64,000 bases of DNA from Desulfatibacillum sp. (GTDB lineage: Bacteria > Desulfobacterota > Desulfobacteria > Desulfobacterales > Desulfatibacillaceae): positions 62,001-126,000 of the forward strand of contig JAEINP010000006.1 of NCBI GenBank assembly GCA_016342355.1. The letters run 5' to 3'. Each line of letters starts with the position of its first letter. The first letter of the stretch is position 1. Below, piece by piece: positions 18,114-28,140 of the stretch. The notes beneath the pieces are model-generated. The model made no database searches. It was not told the DNA's origin and saw only the letters and a program-made list of their open reading frames with translations. A program made the position numbers and the translations under genes.

Positions 18114-18349
18114 CCAGGCAAGAACCTGCATATGATTCCCCGGGCAGGCCTTGAAAGGCCTGTCTCCATATGGTGTTGGCCATGAATGATCGAAGCATTC
18201 AACATTTTCTCAGGTCCCTGTCAGTCATTCTGAAAATATCCTATAGTCCTGCTTAAAAATCCAATGAGGTTGTCTCGGGGTGTTGATAAGCCCCTCCTAC
18301 CGTGCTAACGAATTTACGGGTTGTATTTACAAAAGCAAGGAGGAGTAAA

Positions 18350-20023
18350 ATGAACACCCAAAAAATTGTCATAGTCGGCGGAGTGGCCGGGGGCGCGTCC
18401 TGCGCAGCCCGTTCCCGCAGGCTTTCAGAAGAAGCGGAAATCATCATGATCGAGCGGGGGCCTTTTGTGTCCTTTGCAAACTGCGGGCTGCCTTATTTTG
18501 TGGGCGAAGTCATCAAGGAAGAAGAGGACCTTTTGGTGGCCTCCCCGGAAATTTTTCGGGACCGATTCAATATCGACGTGCGCATCCAGAGCGAAGTCAC
18601 AAAAATTGATCGGGAGAAAAAGCTGGTAACCATCCGCAACATGTCCACCGGCAAAACCTACGAGGAGTCCTACGACTCCCTGGTTCTGTCTCCCGGGGCC
18701 GCGCCCTTGCGCCCCCCGCTAAAAGGGATCGACCATCCTTCGGTTTTTACGGTGCGGAATATTCCTGACATCCGAAGCATCAAGGAAATGACCGGCAATG
18801 GTCAGGCCAAAAGCGCTGTGGTGGTGGGAGGCGGGTTTATCGGCCTGGAAATGGCGGAAAACCTGCATGCTGTTGGAATCAGCGTTTCAGTCATTGAAAT
18901 GGCGGAGCATGTGATGCCGGTCCTGGACAGGGAAATGGCCACCATGGTGAACGAGCACCTGGATTCCATGCATGTGGACCTGTACTTGGGCTCGGCGGTC
19001 CAGAGCTTTGAAAACGGCCCGGACAACAAGCCCGTAGTGAATCTGGCGTCTGGAGAAAAAATCCCCACGGACATTGTGATCATGGCTATTGGGGTGCGTC
19101 CCGAGACCAGCCTTGCCAAGGCGGCGGGTCTGGACCTGGGCCCCAGGGGCGGCATTGCCGTGGATGGATTTATGCGCACCAATGCCCCCCATGTTTTCGC
19201 CGTGGGAGACGCCGTGGAAGTGGATGGTTTTGTCATGGGCGGCAAACGCCTTATTCCCCTGGCAGGCCCGGCCAATCGGCAAGGCAGGCTGGTGGCCGAC
19301 GTCATCCTTGGAAAGGAAGAGCCCAAGCCTTTCCGGGGCACCCAGGGCACAGCAGTATGCGGCGTATTGGGCATGACCGTAGCTTGCACGGGCGAGACGG
19401 AAAAGAGCCTGGGCATGCTGGCCAAGGAAGGCAAAGGCATTGAGTATGAAAAGGTTTATTCCCATCCTTTCAGCAACGCCACCTATTATCCTGGCGCCCA
19501 ACAGATGTCCTTCAAACTCATTTTCGCCAAGGAGGACGGCAGGATATTGGGCGCTCAGGCAGTGGGCCTCAAGGGGGTGGAAAAGCGCATAGACGTGGTA
19601 GCCATGGCCATCCAGATGGGCGGTACGGTCTTTGACCTGGAGGAGGCGGAACTGTGTTACGCTCCCCAGTACGGGTCGGCCAAGGACCCGGTAAACATGG
19701 CCGGCATGATCGCCGCCAATGTGCTTAGGGGCCTTTCCAAAATTGTGCATTGGAACCAGTTACCCGACTTTAAGGGTATGCTTATTGACGTGCGGGACCC
19801 TGAGGAATATGCTACCGGCTATGCCGAAGGGGCTATCAACATGCCCCTGGAAACATTGCGCCAGAACCTGGACAAGCTGCCCAAAGACCAGGAGATTTGG
19901 GCATACTGCTATGTAAGCCAACGGGCGTACTTTGCCGAACGCATCCTGACCCAGAACGGATTCAACGCCAAAACGGTGTCCGGCGGCATTCTTTCGTACT
20001 GGGCCGCTGATGCGGACGCGTAA
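18350..20023 (+). CDS. CoA-disulfide reductase-type flavoprotein with C-terminal rhodanese domain
   Basis: The protein has about 557 residues from the ATG at 18350 with an AGGAGG site; the upstream in-frame ATG at 18302 is unlikely. The N-terminal FAD-binding motif VGGVAGGASCAAR leads to the single redox cysteine SFANCGLPYF (Cys45), diagnostic of CoA-disulfide and persulfide reductases. The NAD(P)H site is VVVGGGFIGLEMAENL and the second FAD segment is HVFAVGDAVE. A dimerisation domain follows. The last 100 residues form a rhodanese domain with active-site Cys520 in WAYCYVSQRAY. Such fusions reduce CoA-persulfide or polysulfide species in sulfur-metabolising bacteria. The precise physiological substrate here is inference. 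Confidence 0.93.
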   Translation: MNTQKIVIVGGVAGGASCAARSRRLSEEAEIIMIERGPFVSFANCGLPYFVGEVIKEEEDLLVASPEIFRDRFNIDVRIQSEVTKIDREKKLVTIRNMSTGKTYEESYDSLVLSPGAAPLRPPLKGIDHPSVFTVRNIPDIRSIKEMTGNGQAKSAVVVGGGFIGLEMAENLHAVGISVSVIEMAEHVMPVLDREMATMVNEHLDSMHVDLYLGSAVQSFENGPDNKPVVNLASGEKIPTDIVIMAIGVRPETSLAKAAGLDLGPRGGIAVDGFMRTNAPHVFAVGDAVEVDGFVMGGKRLIPLAGPANRQGRLVADVILGKEEPKPFRGTQGTAVCGVLGMTVACTGETEKSLGMLAKEGKGIEYEKVYSHPFSNATYYPGAQQMSFKLIFAKEDGRILGAQAVGLKGVEKRIDVVAMAIQMGGTVFDLEEAELCYAPQYGSAKDPVNMAGMIAANVLRGLSKIVHWNQLPDFKGMLIDVRDPEEYATGYAEGAINMPLETLRQNLDKLPKDQEIWAYCYVSQRAYFAERILTQNGFNAKTVSGGILSYWAADADA

Positions 20024-20496
20024 TTTTTTTTTTAAATCTATGGTATAATTTGCCCCGGGTTGTACTGGCTGGATCCAGCGGCCCGGGGCAATTACACAGG
20101 CCGGGCCATGGCGTCTCAAAAGCCGGGCCATTATGAAGCAAGTCGAATATCCAACACTTTCCGCAAGATCTGAGCAAAACAAGTTATAGGGGGGGGATAC
20201 AGGTAGTTGTGGTCCGGGCCTTTGCCGGATCAAGTATGAACCGGTTGACGCGGCTTTCCCGGGGGGGGGATTTCAGCACATTGCCAGTAAAGGGTCGGGC
20301 AAGGTGCACGATTCATGCTTTACCCCGGAATTCCCGCATTACCGTGAATATCATCCCAAGCACCTTTCCCCATTATTTGTTCGTGGCAATGGCACATCCT
20401 TGGCTTTTTAGGATTCAACGCCCTGATCTATCGCCTTGACGGGGGGGCAAGCCAGGACAATGGTATGAACCAGACAAAGACAGAGAGGTGATTGTT
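20024..20496. other. Intergenic region with a large GC-rich inverted repeat
   Basis: A T tract lies immediately after the flavoprotein stop (20024-20034). A long inverted repeat follows: TTGCCCCGGG near 20050-20059 pairs with CCCGGGGCAA at 20082-20091, with a further GGCTGGATCCAGC palindrome inside. I see no coding sequence. Several C/G runs (for example near 20262) are present. The repeat may contribute to termination, although no T run follows it on the plus strand. Confidence 0.45.
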
Positions 20497-21513
20497 GTGA
20501 AAAGGCAAACGTTTTTCCGGGCAACTTGGGTGATGGTGTTTTGTATCATGTTTACGATGTCAGCCGACGCAGGAGAATGGAAGAGTCGGTGGAAAATTGG
20601 AACCATCGCCCCTGATGGTGTAGGCTGGGCCAGGCAAATCAAGAATATTGTATTGCCAGCGGTGCAGGAAGCCACGGAAGGCAACCTGGATGTCAAGGTG
20701 TATTGGGGCGGGGTTATGGGGGATGACGAGGATTTTGTTTCGAAAATGCGCATCGGCCAGTTGCAGGGCGCCGGGTGGTCGGGTCAGGGGGTACTCATCG
20801 CCGTGCCTGAAATGGAAGTGGTGACCCTTCCCTTTCTTTTCAACAATTTCGAGGAAGTGGATTATATCAAAAAACAAATGAGCAGCGCCTTTGATGAGAT
20901 AGCCCGAAAAAACGGGTATATGGTCGTCGCCTGGATCGACGAGGATTTTGGTCGCATATATTCCACCCAGCACGCCATGACCCAATTGCAGGATTTCCAG
21001 GATTCCAAAGTCCTTTCCTGGTTTGGCGGTCTTGAAGAAAGAATGTTAAAAAGCCTTGGCGCCAGCCCCATATCGGTGAATATGCCCGAAGCGCCCCCGG
21101 CCATACGCCAGGGCGTGGGGGATGCCATCATCGCATCTGCGGCCTGGGTTTTGGGAACCCAACTTTATTCTTCGGTGAAATACGTGAGTCCCTATGCGTT
21201 ACGATATGCCCCCGCCATGATTGCGGTAAGCTGGGATACCTGGGAAACCATGCCGAAAAACTATCAGCAAAACTACTTCAAAGTGCGTCCAGACGTTGTC
21301 CGGCGTTTTGTGGCGGGAGTCCGCAACGACAATATCAAAAGCCTGGAAGCCATGAAAGAGTACGGCATTAAGGAGCTGACGGTTTCCCCGGAGGAAATGG
21401 CGAAAATCCGAAAAAACGCCCTCACGATTTGGGAGGAAAATGCGAACAAACCCGAAACAGCGGAACTGATGGAGGAGATGCTTTCTCACCTGGAGGACTT
21501 CAGGGCACAATAA
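20497..21513 (+). CDS. TRAP-type (DctP-like) periplasmic solute-binding protein, orphan
   Basis: The protein has about 338 residues. The GTG at 20497 is preferred over the GTG at 20488, because the AGAGG at 20484-20488 is then correctly spaced. A signal peptide ends near SADA-GEW. The mature protein shows the DctP-fold order (WKIGTIAPDGVGWARQIKN, then LDVKVYWGGVMGDDEDFVSK and KMRIGQLQGAGWSGQG). No DctQ or DctM membrane subunit is present. The next genes are another binding protein and a sensor kinase. It may act as a sensory binding protein or serve a distant permease. Confidence 0.85.
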   Translation: MKRQTFFRATWVMVFCIMFTMSADAGEWKSRWKIGTIAPDGVGWARQIKNIVLPAVQEATEGNLDVKVYWGGVMGDDEDFVSKMRIGQLQGAGWSGQGVLIAVPEMEVVTLPFLFNNFEEVDYIKKQMSSAFDEIARKNGYMVVAWIDEDFGRIYSTQHAMTQLQDFQDSKVLSWFGGLEERMLKSLGASPISVNMPEAPPAIRQGVGDAIIASAAWVLGTQLYSSVKYVSPYALRYAPAMIAVSWDTWETMPKNYQQNYFKVRPDVVRRFVAGVRNDNIKSLEAMKEYGIKELTVSPEEMAKIRKNALTIWEENANKPETAELMEEMLSHLEDFRAQ

Positions 21514-21540
21514 ATTTCAATGCGGCTCTGTTTCATACTA

Positions 21541-21576
21541 TGCCGTCCCTGCCTCATGTGGTTGGCAGGGACGGCA
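21541..21576 (+). terminator. Strong hairpin after the DctP-like gene
   Basis: Perfect 13-base arms TGCCGTCCCTGCC (21541-21553) and GGCAGGGACGGCA (21564-21576) enclose a 10-base loop, 28 bases after the stop. No T run follows, so it may instead stabilise the mRNA 3' end. Confidence 0.5.
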
Positions 21577-21723
21577 GTCCCCATATTCCTTCTCTAAAGA
21601 TAGGCTGAAACAAGCGGCCCGATCCAACCTGCCCCTTTTGAATGCAACTTTTTATGGTCTGCATTTTGCATGTTTTCTCTCTGACATTCTTCTATAGATG
21701 CCTGCGGTATAAGAGGATTCGCC

Positions 21724-22761
21724 ATGATAAACGCCGGAAGGACTGTCTTGTTCATAGTATTGGCGGCATTGGGCCTGATTGCCTTCTGGGCGATTAAGAG
21801 CCACTACACCAAACCCGTACCCCCTCCCTTGCGCGAAACAGTCAGGTTCGCAGCTTCCCAGGCATTGATCAGCGCGCCTGTCGTCTTGGCGCAGGGCAAA
21901 GGCTATTTTGACGCGGAAGGGCTGGATGTGGATTTCATGGGCCACTATTCCAGCGGTAAAACCGCCTTTGAGGCCATGCTAAGGGGGGAAGCGGATGTTT
22001 CGGTAGTGGCCACCACTCCCGTGGTGGTGAACAGTTTCTCAAGGGACGATTTTTTTATTTTTGTCACCTATACCACCAGCTATGAGGGCGTTAAAATCAT
22101 TGGGCGTCGGGATATGGGCGTCAGTTCCGCCTCCGACCTGAAAGGGAAAACCATCGGCATTGTTCCGGGAACCATTTCCCAACTATTCCTGGATTCAGTC
22201 CTTGCATACAATCGGATTCTTCCCGGGGAAGTCACCATGAAAGAGGTCAAACCAGAAGCAATCCCTGAATTGTTAAAATCGGGGGTCATTCAGGCAGGAT
22301 CAGTCTGGGAGCCTCACGCTTACAACGCCCAACAGGTCAACAAAGATACCTCTGTCAAGATTCCGTCGTTTGATGTATACCGCATCGCGGTTTGCTTGGC
22401 CGCCACCCGGGATTTCGCCCAAAAACATCCTGGAGTCCTTATTAAAATGGTGAAAGCCCTGGATAAAGCCACCACCCATATGCGGGAGAACACAGAGCAG
22501 GCGCAAGCGGACTTGGTGAAACTGCTCCATACGGACAAGGAAACCCTGGTTCGGCTTTGGGAAGAGGTTGATTTTGAGCTCTCCCTGGATCAGGTTCTGC
22601 TCATGACCATGGATAATGAAGCGATCTGGCTCATGGAGCATCATTTTACGAACCAGCAAAAAATACCGGATTACACCCATTTTGTTTACTGCGCCCCTCT
22701 GGAGGCGGTAAAGCCCCGGGCAGTGACCATTGTGCGTGAAACCTATACCCCCCAAGGATAA
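21724..22761 (+). CDS. NitT/TauT-type (SsuA/THI5-like) substrate-binding protein, orphan
   Basis: The protein has 345 residues. An N-terminal membrane segment (TVLFIVLAALGLIAFWAI) lacks an evident cleavage site, so it may be a membrane-anchored binding protein. The fold signature is VRFAASQALISAPVVLAQGKGYFDAEGLDVDF, followed by GEADVSVVATTPVV and LKGKTIGIVPGTISQLFLD. These belong to binding proteins for alkanesulfonates, taurine, nitrate or pyrimidine precursors. No ABC ATPase or permease is adjacent. The sensor kinase gene starts 47 bases downstream, suggesting a signalling partnership. Confidence 0.83.
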   Translation: MINAGRTVLFIVLAALGLIAFWAIKSHYTKPVPPPLRETVRFAASQALISAPVVLAQGKGYFDAEGLDVDFMGHYSSGKTAFEAMLRGEADVSVVATTPVVVNSFSRDDFFIFVTYTTSYEGVKIIGRRDMGVSSASDLKGKTIGIVPGTISQLFLDSVLAYNRILPGEVTMKEVKPEAIPELLKSGVIQAGSVWEPHAYNAQQVNKDTSVKIPSFDVYRIAVCLAATRDFAQKHPGVLIKMVKALDKATTHMRENTEQAQADLVKLLHTDKETLVRLWEEVDFELSLDQVLLMTMDNEAIWLMEHHFTNQQKIPDYTHFVYCAPLEAVKPRAVTIVRETYTPQG

Positions 22762-22808
22762 CAGTCTTCAGTAACAAATGGAATATTATCAATGAATAGG
22801 GATCTGGA

Positions 22809-24809
22809 ATGAAAATCTCCACCCGATTACGCTATAATGCGGCGGCTTCCATAATCCTGGTTGCCCTGCTCTTTGTGCTTTTATTTCACTTCTCTTATTC
22901 CATGAAAGTAGAGCTGGATAAATTTGGTTACGCCAATGAACTGCTCCATAAAACAAGCACCCTGATAGTCCTCACCCACGAATATCTGATCAAGCGGGAA
23001 CAGCGTTCAGAACGCCAATGGCATTACCAATTCCAGGATATCATGGAGACTATTGCCAGGCATGAGCAATTGCCTGATATGATCCAGGTGAAGGAAAACC
23101 TGGAAATGCTAAGACGCCAATATGAAAGACTTAAGAATGAAATTGAAACCCGGAAAGCGCTGAACGCCCAGAGCGCCGATGTGGAGGAAATCAACAGGTT
23201 CCGGTTTTCGGAGCGGTTGCTTTCAGACCAAATGCAGATTTCCGCCCAAAGAGCTCTTTCCCATGTTTTCAATATAACGGCGGCGGCGGAACAGAAACTC
23301 TCTATTTTACGCACCCGGAGTAGTTATACCGTGCTTTGTTTTGGCGCCCTCATGGCCCTCATCACTCTTGCCAACGCCCTGGCAACCCTTAAGCGGATAG
23401 CCCGTCCCCTGACCAGTCTGGTGGCCCAGGTTAACCTTTTGGAAAAGGTGAATTTTGCCACAGACAATCCTGCAACAGATTCCATGGAGCAGTTTTCCAA
23501 GAATGACGAGGTGGGCAGACTGTGGATAGCCTTTGCCGATATGAAAATCCGTCTGGCAAGGGCCTTTGGAAAAATCAACAGGGAATTGAAGGAACGCGAG
23601 GCTGCAGAAGCTGAAATCCGGGAAAGAAATGTGCAGCTAAAGCAGTTGCAGAATATGCTGGAAAGCATTGTCAACTCCATGCCTTCCATGCTGGTTGGCA
23701 TTGACGGCCTGGGACGGATCGCTCAGTGGAACGCGGAAGCGGAAAAACTCACGGGAGTTGCCATGGCCCAGGCGGAAGGAATGTTTTTGCGTCAATTAGT
23801 GCCAGCCCTTGATCCATGGGTGGAAAAAATGCCCCGGGCTATCCAGGCGCTGCACCCCATGAAAGCGGAAAAACAACCATTGGAAATCTGCGGCAACAGG
23901 ATATTTGCGGATATCACCCTGTTTCCTCTTGTGTCCGGCAAATTGCCTGGCGCCGTCATCCGTGTGGACGATGTTTCCGAAAGGGTGGCGATGGATGAAA
24001 TAATCATTCAGTCTGAAAAAATGCTGTCCTTGGGAGGGCTGGCAGCGGGAGTGGCCCATGAAATCAATAATCCGCTCGCTGGAATACTCCAGAACATACA
24101 AGTGGTCATGAACCGTTTTTCCCCGGCATTTCTCCAAAACCAGCGTGTGGCCAGAGAGTGCCAGACTAGCATGGAAGCCATTAATACCTACCTGGAAGCC
24201 AGGGGCCTGAAACAAATCTTCGCCCTGATTACGGATTCGGGAGAAAGGGCCGCTGCCATTGTGGAGAATTTGCTTTCATTCAGCCGCAAAAGCCACTCCC
24301 AACCGGAACAGCATAACCTATCGGAACTGATAGATAAAACCCTGGAGCTGGCGGCAAGCGATTATGACCTGAAAAGAAAATACGACTTCCGGAAAATCCG
24401 CATTTTGCGGGAATATGACGCTTCTGTTCCAACCGTTATGTGTGACGGGGGAAAGATCCAGCAGGTTATGTTTAATCTGTTGAGAAATGCCTCCCAGGCC
24501 ATGGCCAGGGAGAACAGACCGGACAAAACACCTCAAATAACTGTACGGATAACGGCTAACAGCGAAATGGCCACCATCGAGGTGGAGGACAATGGCCCTG
24601 GCGTTCCTAAGGACCTGCTTGCTAAAATATTCGAGCCGTTTTTCACCACAAAAGAAGTGGGTGAAGGCACAGGCCTGGGCCTTTTTGTGGCTTATTTCAT
24701 TGTGACCAACAACCACCAGGGCGGCATGAGGGTGGAGTCTCCTCCCGGGCAAGGGGCCAGGTTCATTGTCCAATTGCCCCTCCGCCAGCAAATATCCCCA
24801 TCCAATTAA
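22809..24809 (+). CDS. Membrane sensor histidine kinase (HAMP-PAS-HisKA-HATPase)
   Basis: The protein has 666 residues. A membrane segment spans about 11-30. A periplasmic helical, coiled-coil-rich region of about 140 residues follows, then a second membrane segment at about 173-195. HAMP with a coiled-coil linker covers about 195-285 and PAS about 285-390. The phospho-acceptor is His417 in [15 protein letters not shown]. The ATPase domain has VEDNGPGVP and [13 protein letters not shown]. It has no receiver domain, and no response regulator gene is adjacent. The periplasmic helical bundle could receive a signal from the two binding proteins encoded just upstream, which is inference from gene order. 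Confidence 0.88.
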   Translation: MKISTRLRYNAAASIILVALLFVLLFHFSYSMKVELDKFGYANELLHKTSTLIVLTHEYLIKREQRSERQWHYQFQDIMETIARHEQLPDMIQVKENLEMLRRQYERLKNEIETRKALNAQSADVEEINRFRFSERLLSDQMQISAQRALSHVFNITAAAEQKLSILRTRSSYTVLCFGALMALITLANALATLKRIARPLTSLVAQVNLLEKVNFATDNPATDSMEQFSKNDEVGRLWIAFADMKIRLARAFGKINRELKEREAAEAEIRERNVQLKQLQNMLESIVNSMPSMLVGIDGLGRIAQWNAEAEKLTGVAMAQAEGMFLRQLVPALDPWVEKMPRAIQALHPMKAEKQPLEICGNRIFADITLFPLVSGKLPGAVIRVDDVSERVAMDEIIIQSEKMLSLGGLAAGVAHEINNPLAGILQNIQVVMNRFSPAFLQNQRVARECQTSMEAINTYLEARGLKQIFALITDSGERAAAIVENLLSFSRKSHSQPEQHNLSELIDKTLELAASDYDLKRKYDFRKIRILREYDASVPTVMCDGGKIQQVMFNLLRNASQAMARENRPDKTPQITVRITANSEMATIEVEDNGPGVPKDLLAKIFEPFFTTKEVGEGTGLGLFVAYFIVTNNHQGGMRVESPPGQGARFIVQLPLRQQISPSN

Positions 24810-24845
24810 TCTCCACATTATTGTTGGGCTTGAATCAATACCGGC

Positions 24846-25727
24846 CTATTTCTTTTCCAGGGATCTCAGGGCTTTTAAGGCCGCCCGTTTGATGTCCATG
24901 TTGGAATCGTTCAGGAGGTTGCGAATGTCCTTTTCAAAACACTCCAACACGCGGGAGCCGCACTCCATCAGCCTTTCCAGGGCCAGTCTCCTGACCCGAT
25001 GATCGGAATCCGAAAGGCAGGGCCTGATGAGGTGGGAAATATCTCCATCCCTCTGGGAAAAGGCCAGGAGAGCCAGGGAAGCCAGACGCAGTTCCGGGGC
25101 CGGGTCTGTCAGGTAGCTTTTGTATATGTGGGTGAGTTGCAGTTCAGGCCGTTCCAGTCGCCACAGGTTGAATAAAATAGCCCGTTTTTCCTCCAGGGGC
25201 GCCGCCTCCAGTCGTTCCAAAAGCAGGGGCAGCGCCCTGGTGTCCCCGCAATTGCACAAGGAATTTACGGCGGCCAGCCTCACACCCAGGTCGACATCGC
25301 GCAGCCGCTGGGCCAGGAGGACAAAAACATGGTCGTTGCATTGCCAGCCCATGGCAGTGGTGGCGAAGCGGCGCAGGCTGGGGTCCAGGCTGATAAGATC
25401 CTGTTCCAGAAGGCTGATTATGGCCCGGGAATCCTCTACAAAGGGAAGCACCGCGCATAATTGAATCGCCGCATAGTGCCGGGTGCGGGGAAGCTGGTCT
25501 TCATCCCGAAGAATATCGTACAGGGGCTGGAGGGCCTGATCCTTGGCGTAGCCCGCCAGCAAAATCATGATTTTATGGCGCAGGGGCGAATCCGCCACAG
25601 GCAGGACCTTGATGAGCTCCCGGATTGCCCGCTCGCGGTTGGCAGCAAAAAGCTCCGGGGAATCCACATAAGTGCGGGCCCTTTCCAATAGCCTCAAACG
25701 AGGTTGCAGCAGGATAACCTTGGCCAT
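24846..25727 (-). CDS. HEAT-repeat protein
   Basis: The protein has 293 residues made almost entirely of helical HEAT/PBS-lyase-like repeats of about 30 residues. Examples are RDVDLGVRLAAVNSLCNCGD, LTDPAPELRLASLALLA and LSDSDHRVRRLALERLMECG. No catalytic motif is present. Such repeat proteins act as scaffolds or as partners in chemotaxis and phycobilin-lyase-like systems; no specific role can be assigned. The ATG at 25727 has a GGAGAC site. A small membrane protein gene lies just upstream on the same strand. Confidence 0.8.
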   Translation of the reverse strand: MAKVILLQPRLRLLERARTYVDSPELFAANRERAIRELIKVLPVADSPLRHKIMILLAGYAKDQALQPLYDILRDEDQLPRTRHYAAIQLCAVLPFVEDSRAIISLLEQDLISLDPSLRRFATTAMGWQCNDHVFVLLAQRLRDVDLGVRLAAVNSLCNCGDTRALPLLLERLEAAPLEEKRAILFNLWRLERPELQLTHIYKSYLTDPAPELRLASLALLAFSQRDGDISHLIRPCLSDSDHRVRRLALERLMECGSRVLECFEKDIRNLLNDSNMDIKRAALKALRSLEKK

Positions 25728-25762
25728 TTAACGGTCTCCTGTTTAGCCCGAAAATGCCGGGT

Positions 25763-25957
25763 TCAACATTCCTTTTCCACCCCCAGTTTGGACAGGATGG
25801 TTTCCATAAGGCACCATTTGGTAAAGGCGCTTTGGAGGAGATTAACCCCCACAAAGGCCGTAAACACAAACCAATAGGGGCTGTGGATCAAACCTAACAG
25901 CAAGGAAAGGAGGATGAAAGCTCCGGCTACCGCTCTGATCATGTGTTCCATATTCAT
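25763..25957 (-). CDS. Small YgaP-type (DUF2892) membrane protein
   Basis: The protein has 64 residues with two hydrophobic segments (AVAGAFILLSLLLGLI and WFVFTAFVGVNLLQSAF) and a CLMETILSKLG tail. This is the layout of the stand-alone YgaP transmembrane/DUF2892 family, in which N-x-x-Q-S-x-F-T-x-W-C-x-M is characteristic. Family members are often found beside sulfurtransferases. None is immediately adjacent here, although rhodanese genes occur elsewhere in the window. Confidence 0.8.
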   Translation of the reverse strand: MNMEHMIRAVAGAFILLSLLLGLIHSPYWFVFTAFVGVNLLQSAFTKWCLMETILSKLGVEKEC

Positions 25958-26065
25958 GCTTCACCTTATCGAATGCAGCAGAAAGTGGTAACCCTATTCT
26001 TCCATGTTTCAAGCAAGCCATAACGCAAATTATGTTGAAATCCAATGGACCCGGGACAGAACAAG

Positions 26066-27211
26066 TCAGGGTTGGTCCAAAACGGGTTTTCCGCTTTTAT
26101 AGGCTTCCAGCCGGGCCGTGACCTTTTTCATCAGGTCCTTGGCCGCCTTTTTTTCTCCAAGAATGACCACCACCTTTTCCTGGAACAAGGCGGCCTCCTG
26201 AAAAGAACTATTTTGGGCGAGTATCCAGGCCAGGGTATCCAGGGCGAACACATGGTCCGGCTGGGTTTCCACAGCGTTACGGGCCAGGGTCAGGGCTCTT
26301 TGCCTGTCAGATACTTCCCGGGAGGAAAAAAACAAACGGGCCATATGAGCCATTATATCGCTGTTTGAGGGGTCCAGGTCCAGGGCTTTTTGCCAATCTT
26401 CCAAGGCAAGGGCGTCCCGGCCTGTTTCTTCGTAAGCCTTGCCCCTCCAACGAAGAGCCTGGATGTTTGCCGGGTCCCTGTCCATGGCCTTGCTCAGGGT
26501 GGCGATGGCTGCCGGGTATCTTCTGGTCTCCAGGTAAGTGCGGCCCTTTTCCGTATACCAGGCATTGTCCATGGTATGGACTTGAGTGAATGTCCCGTAA
26601 CAGGCCAAACCCATAAGAATGCAGGCGGTCACCAGAAAACCGGACATGCTCCTTCGCCCCCCCAGAGAGGCGGCGTGCTCCTTCAAATCGTCAATCAGGC
26701 CATCCAGGAGGACGTTGTCCGAAGGTATCGCGCCCACCTGGGCCATGTCCTGGCCAGAGAATACGGAAACCCTCAGACGGGATTTCCTGTTTGCCAGCCT
26801 GAACTCCGTGAGGTGTTCCGAGCCTTCTTCTTCGGAAACGAAATTTTCCTCAAAGGAAATATCCCGGGCAAGCAGGCTTTGGCGCAAGGCCTCGAAAAGC
26901 TCCTTTTTTCCCGCCCCGAAAACAAAATACCAGTCCCCGCGTGTGAGGATCACTCCGTAGCAGGCGGTGAAAAACAAGACTATAAAAATAAGGAAAGGCC
27001 GTTCGCGGATGAAATCCGGGACGACCGTGATCTTGTAAAGGGCGATGCCCACCATAATCATGACCGGCACACCTATGAAGGAAAAATGCCTGCGACTGGA
27101 AAGTATTATGGGCCGGGCCGTCACCATGGTCTTCACACACTGGACCAGAAAAAACAGGCAGGAAAACGCGGGAATGGCGGCCAGGAAAATTGCCAGGGGC
27201 ATGGAAGTCAT
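26066..27211 (-). CDS. Membrane-anchored TPR protein
   Basis: The protein has about 381 residues. I place the start at the ATG at 27211, which overlaps the TGA of the upstream gene as ATGA, indicating translational coupling. The longer frame to 27337 would run far into the upstream gene. The N-terminus has membrane segments at about 5-25, 40-60 and 70-90. A cytosolic alpha/beta region follows, then another membrane segment (FLVTACILMGLACYGTF). The C-terminal half contains tetratricopeptide repeats (GRTYLETRRYPAAIATLSKAMDRDP, then ALEDWQKALDLDPSNSDI). It probably scaffolds protein partners at the membrane. Confidence 0.78.
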   Translation of the reverse strand: MTSMPLAIFLAAIPAFSCLFFLVQCVKTMVTARPIILSSRRHFSFIGVPVMIMVGIALYKITVVPDFIRERPFLIFIVLFFTACYGVILTRGDWYFVFGAGKKELFEALRQSLLARDISFEENFVSEEEGSEHLTEFRLANRKSRLRVSVFSGQDMAQVGAIPSDNVLLDGLIDDLKEHAASLGGRRSMSGFLVTACILMGLACYGTFTQVHTMDNAWYTEKGRTYLETRRYPAAIATLSKAMDRDPANIQALRWRGKAYEETGRDALALEDWQKALDLDPSNSDIMAHMARLFFSSREVSDRQRALTLARNAVETQPDHVFALDTLAWILAQNSSFQEAALFQEKVVVILGEKKAAKDLMKKVTARLEAYKSGKPVLDQP

Positions 27212-28140
27212 GGGCTTGGCTCCAGAATGCTCAGGATTTCCCCGGCAAGGGGCGGCGCCACTTCCCAGGCACGGACCACGTGTCCCTCTCTGACCAGCAA
27301 AAATCGGGGGGAAGACCCGTTCGCCACCAGCCGCCAATAGTCTTTCTCGGCAATCCGGAGCAGGGGGTATTCGGGCAGATAGGTTTCCCGGAACGCGGCG
27401 ATATCCTCGGGCGAATCAAAGCATAAGGCCTTTATCGGCGGTATGCCCGGAGTGGCGGCCAGGATGTTGACATCCATGACCGACTCCTGGCAATGGAGGC
27501 AGTCCGTGCTCATCAATTCCACCAGATAGGGAGAGGCGGACCAATCCACGGCCTGACCGTCCAGGACAGTGAGAGGCTCCACCGGAGGCCCCTCCACGCC
27601 CGGCAGCAAAACCGAGTCCAACGAAAATCCAAAGGCGAACGGCAGGGCCAGGGTCGCCAGACAAACCAAAACCACTGCGGCGGGCTTGACCCGGCTTTTG
27701 CCTGATTCCGGCCTCAGCCAGGCCAGTCCAAGCAATACCACAAGAAAGATGTCCTCCAGCAAGGCCTGGCCCGGAGACCGGGAAACCCACTGGCCAAAGC
27801 AACCGCAATCTTCGGTGAGGCCCATGGTCCAGGCCCAGCCCAAGGCCCCGAAAAACACTGCCAGCATCAGGGCCAGCCCCACAAGGGCTATGCGAATCCG
27901 GTACCGCAGCACCAGGGCTGCGCCCAGGGCGCATTCCGCCAGAACCATTCCCCACACCAGAAAAAGCAGCACGGTCCGGTCGGTGACGATGTTGTAGGCG
28001 CCCGCCTGCCGGACAGCCTCGTTCAAGTCCACGGCCTTGGCTACTCCGGCGGCCAGAAATATGAGTCCCAGCACCAAGGCGGCGCCCTTGGATACAACAG
28101 GCGGTATGGTTGGGGAAGACTTTTTTGATGCAACGGTCAT
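27208..28140 (-). CDS. MauE/DoxX-type membrane protein fused to a thioredoxin-like domain
   Basis: The protein has about 310 residues from the ATG at 28140, with GGAGG about 10 bases upstream; the longer frame to 28251 was not chosen. The N-terminal half has four membrane helices in MauE/DoxX style (GAALVLGLIFLAAGVAKAVD) and a conserved CGCFG loop after the third helix. The C-terminal half is a thioredoxin-like region with a CLHC pair in ELMSTDCLHCQESVMDV and a typical cis-Pro area SSPRFLLVREGHVV. MauE-type proteins move reducing equivalents or help disulfide formation. The fusion predicts an envelope thiol-disulfide device. It is coupled to the TPR gene by an ATGA overlap. Confidence 0.78.
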   Translation of the reverse strand: MTVASKKSSPTIPPVVSKGAALVLGLIFLAAGVAKAVDLNEAVRQAGAYNIVTDRTVLLFLVWGMVLAECALGAALVLRYRIRIALVGLALMLAVFFGALGWAWTMGLTEDCGCFGQWVSRSPGQALLEDIFLVVLLGLAWLRPESGKSRVKPAAVVLVCLATLALPFAFGFSLDSVLLPGVEGPPVEPLTVLDGQAVDWSASPYLVELMSTDCLHCQESVMDVNILAATPGIPPIKALCFDSPEDIAAFRETYLPEYPLLRIAEKDYWRLVANGSSPRFLLVREGHVVRAWEVAPPLAGEILSILEPSP

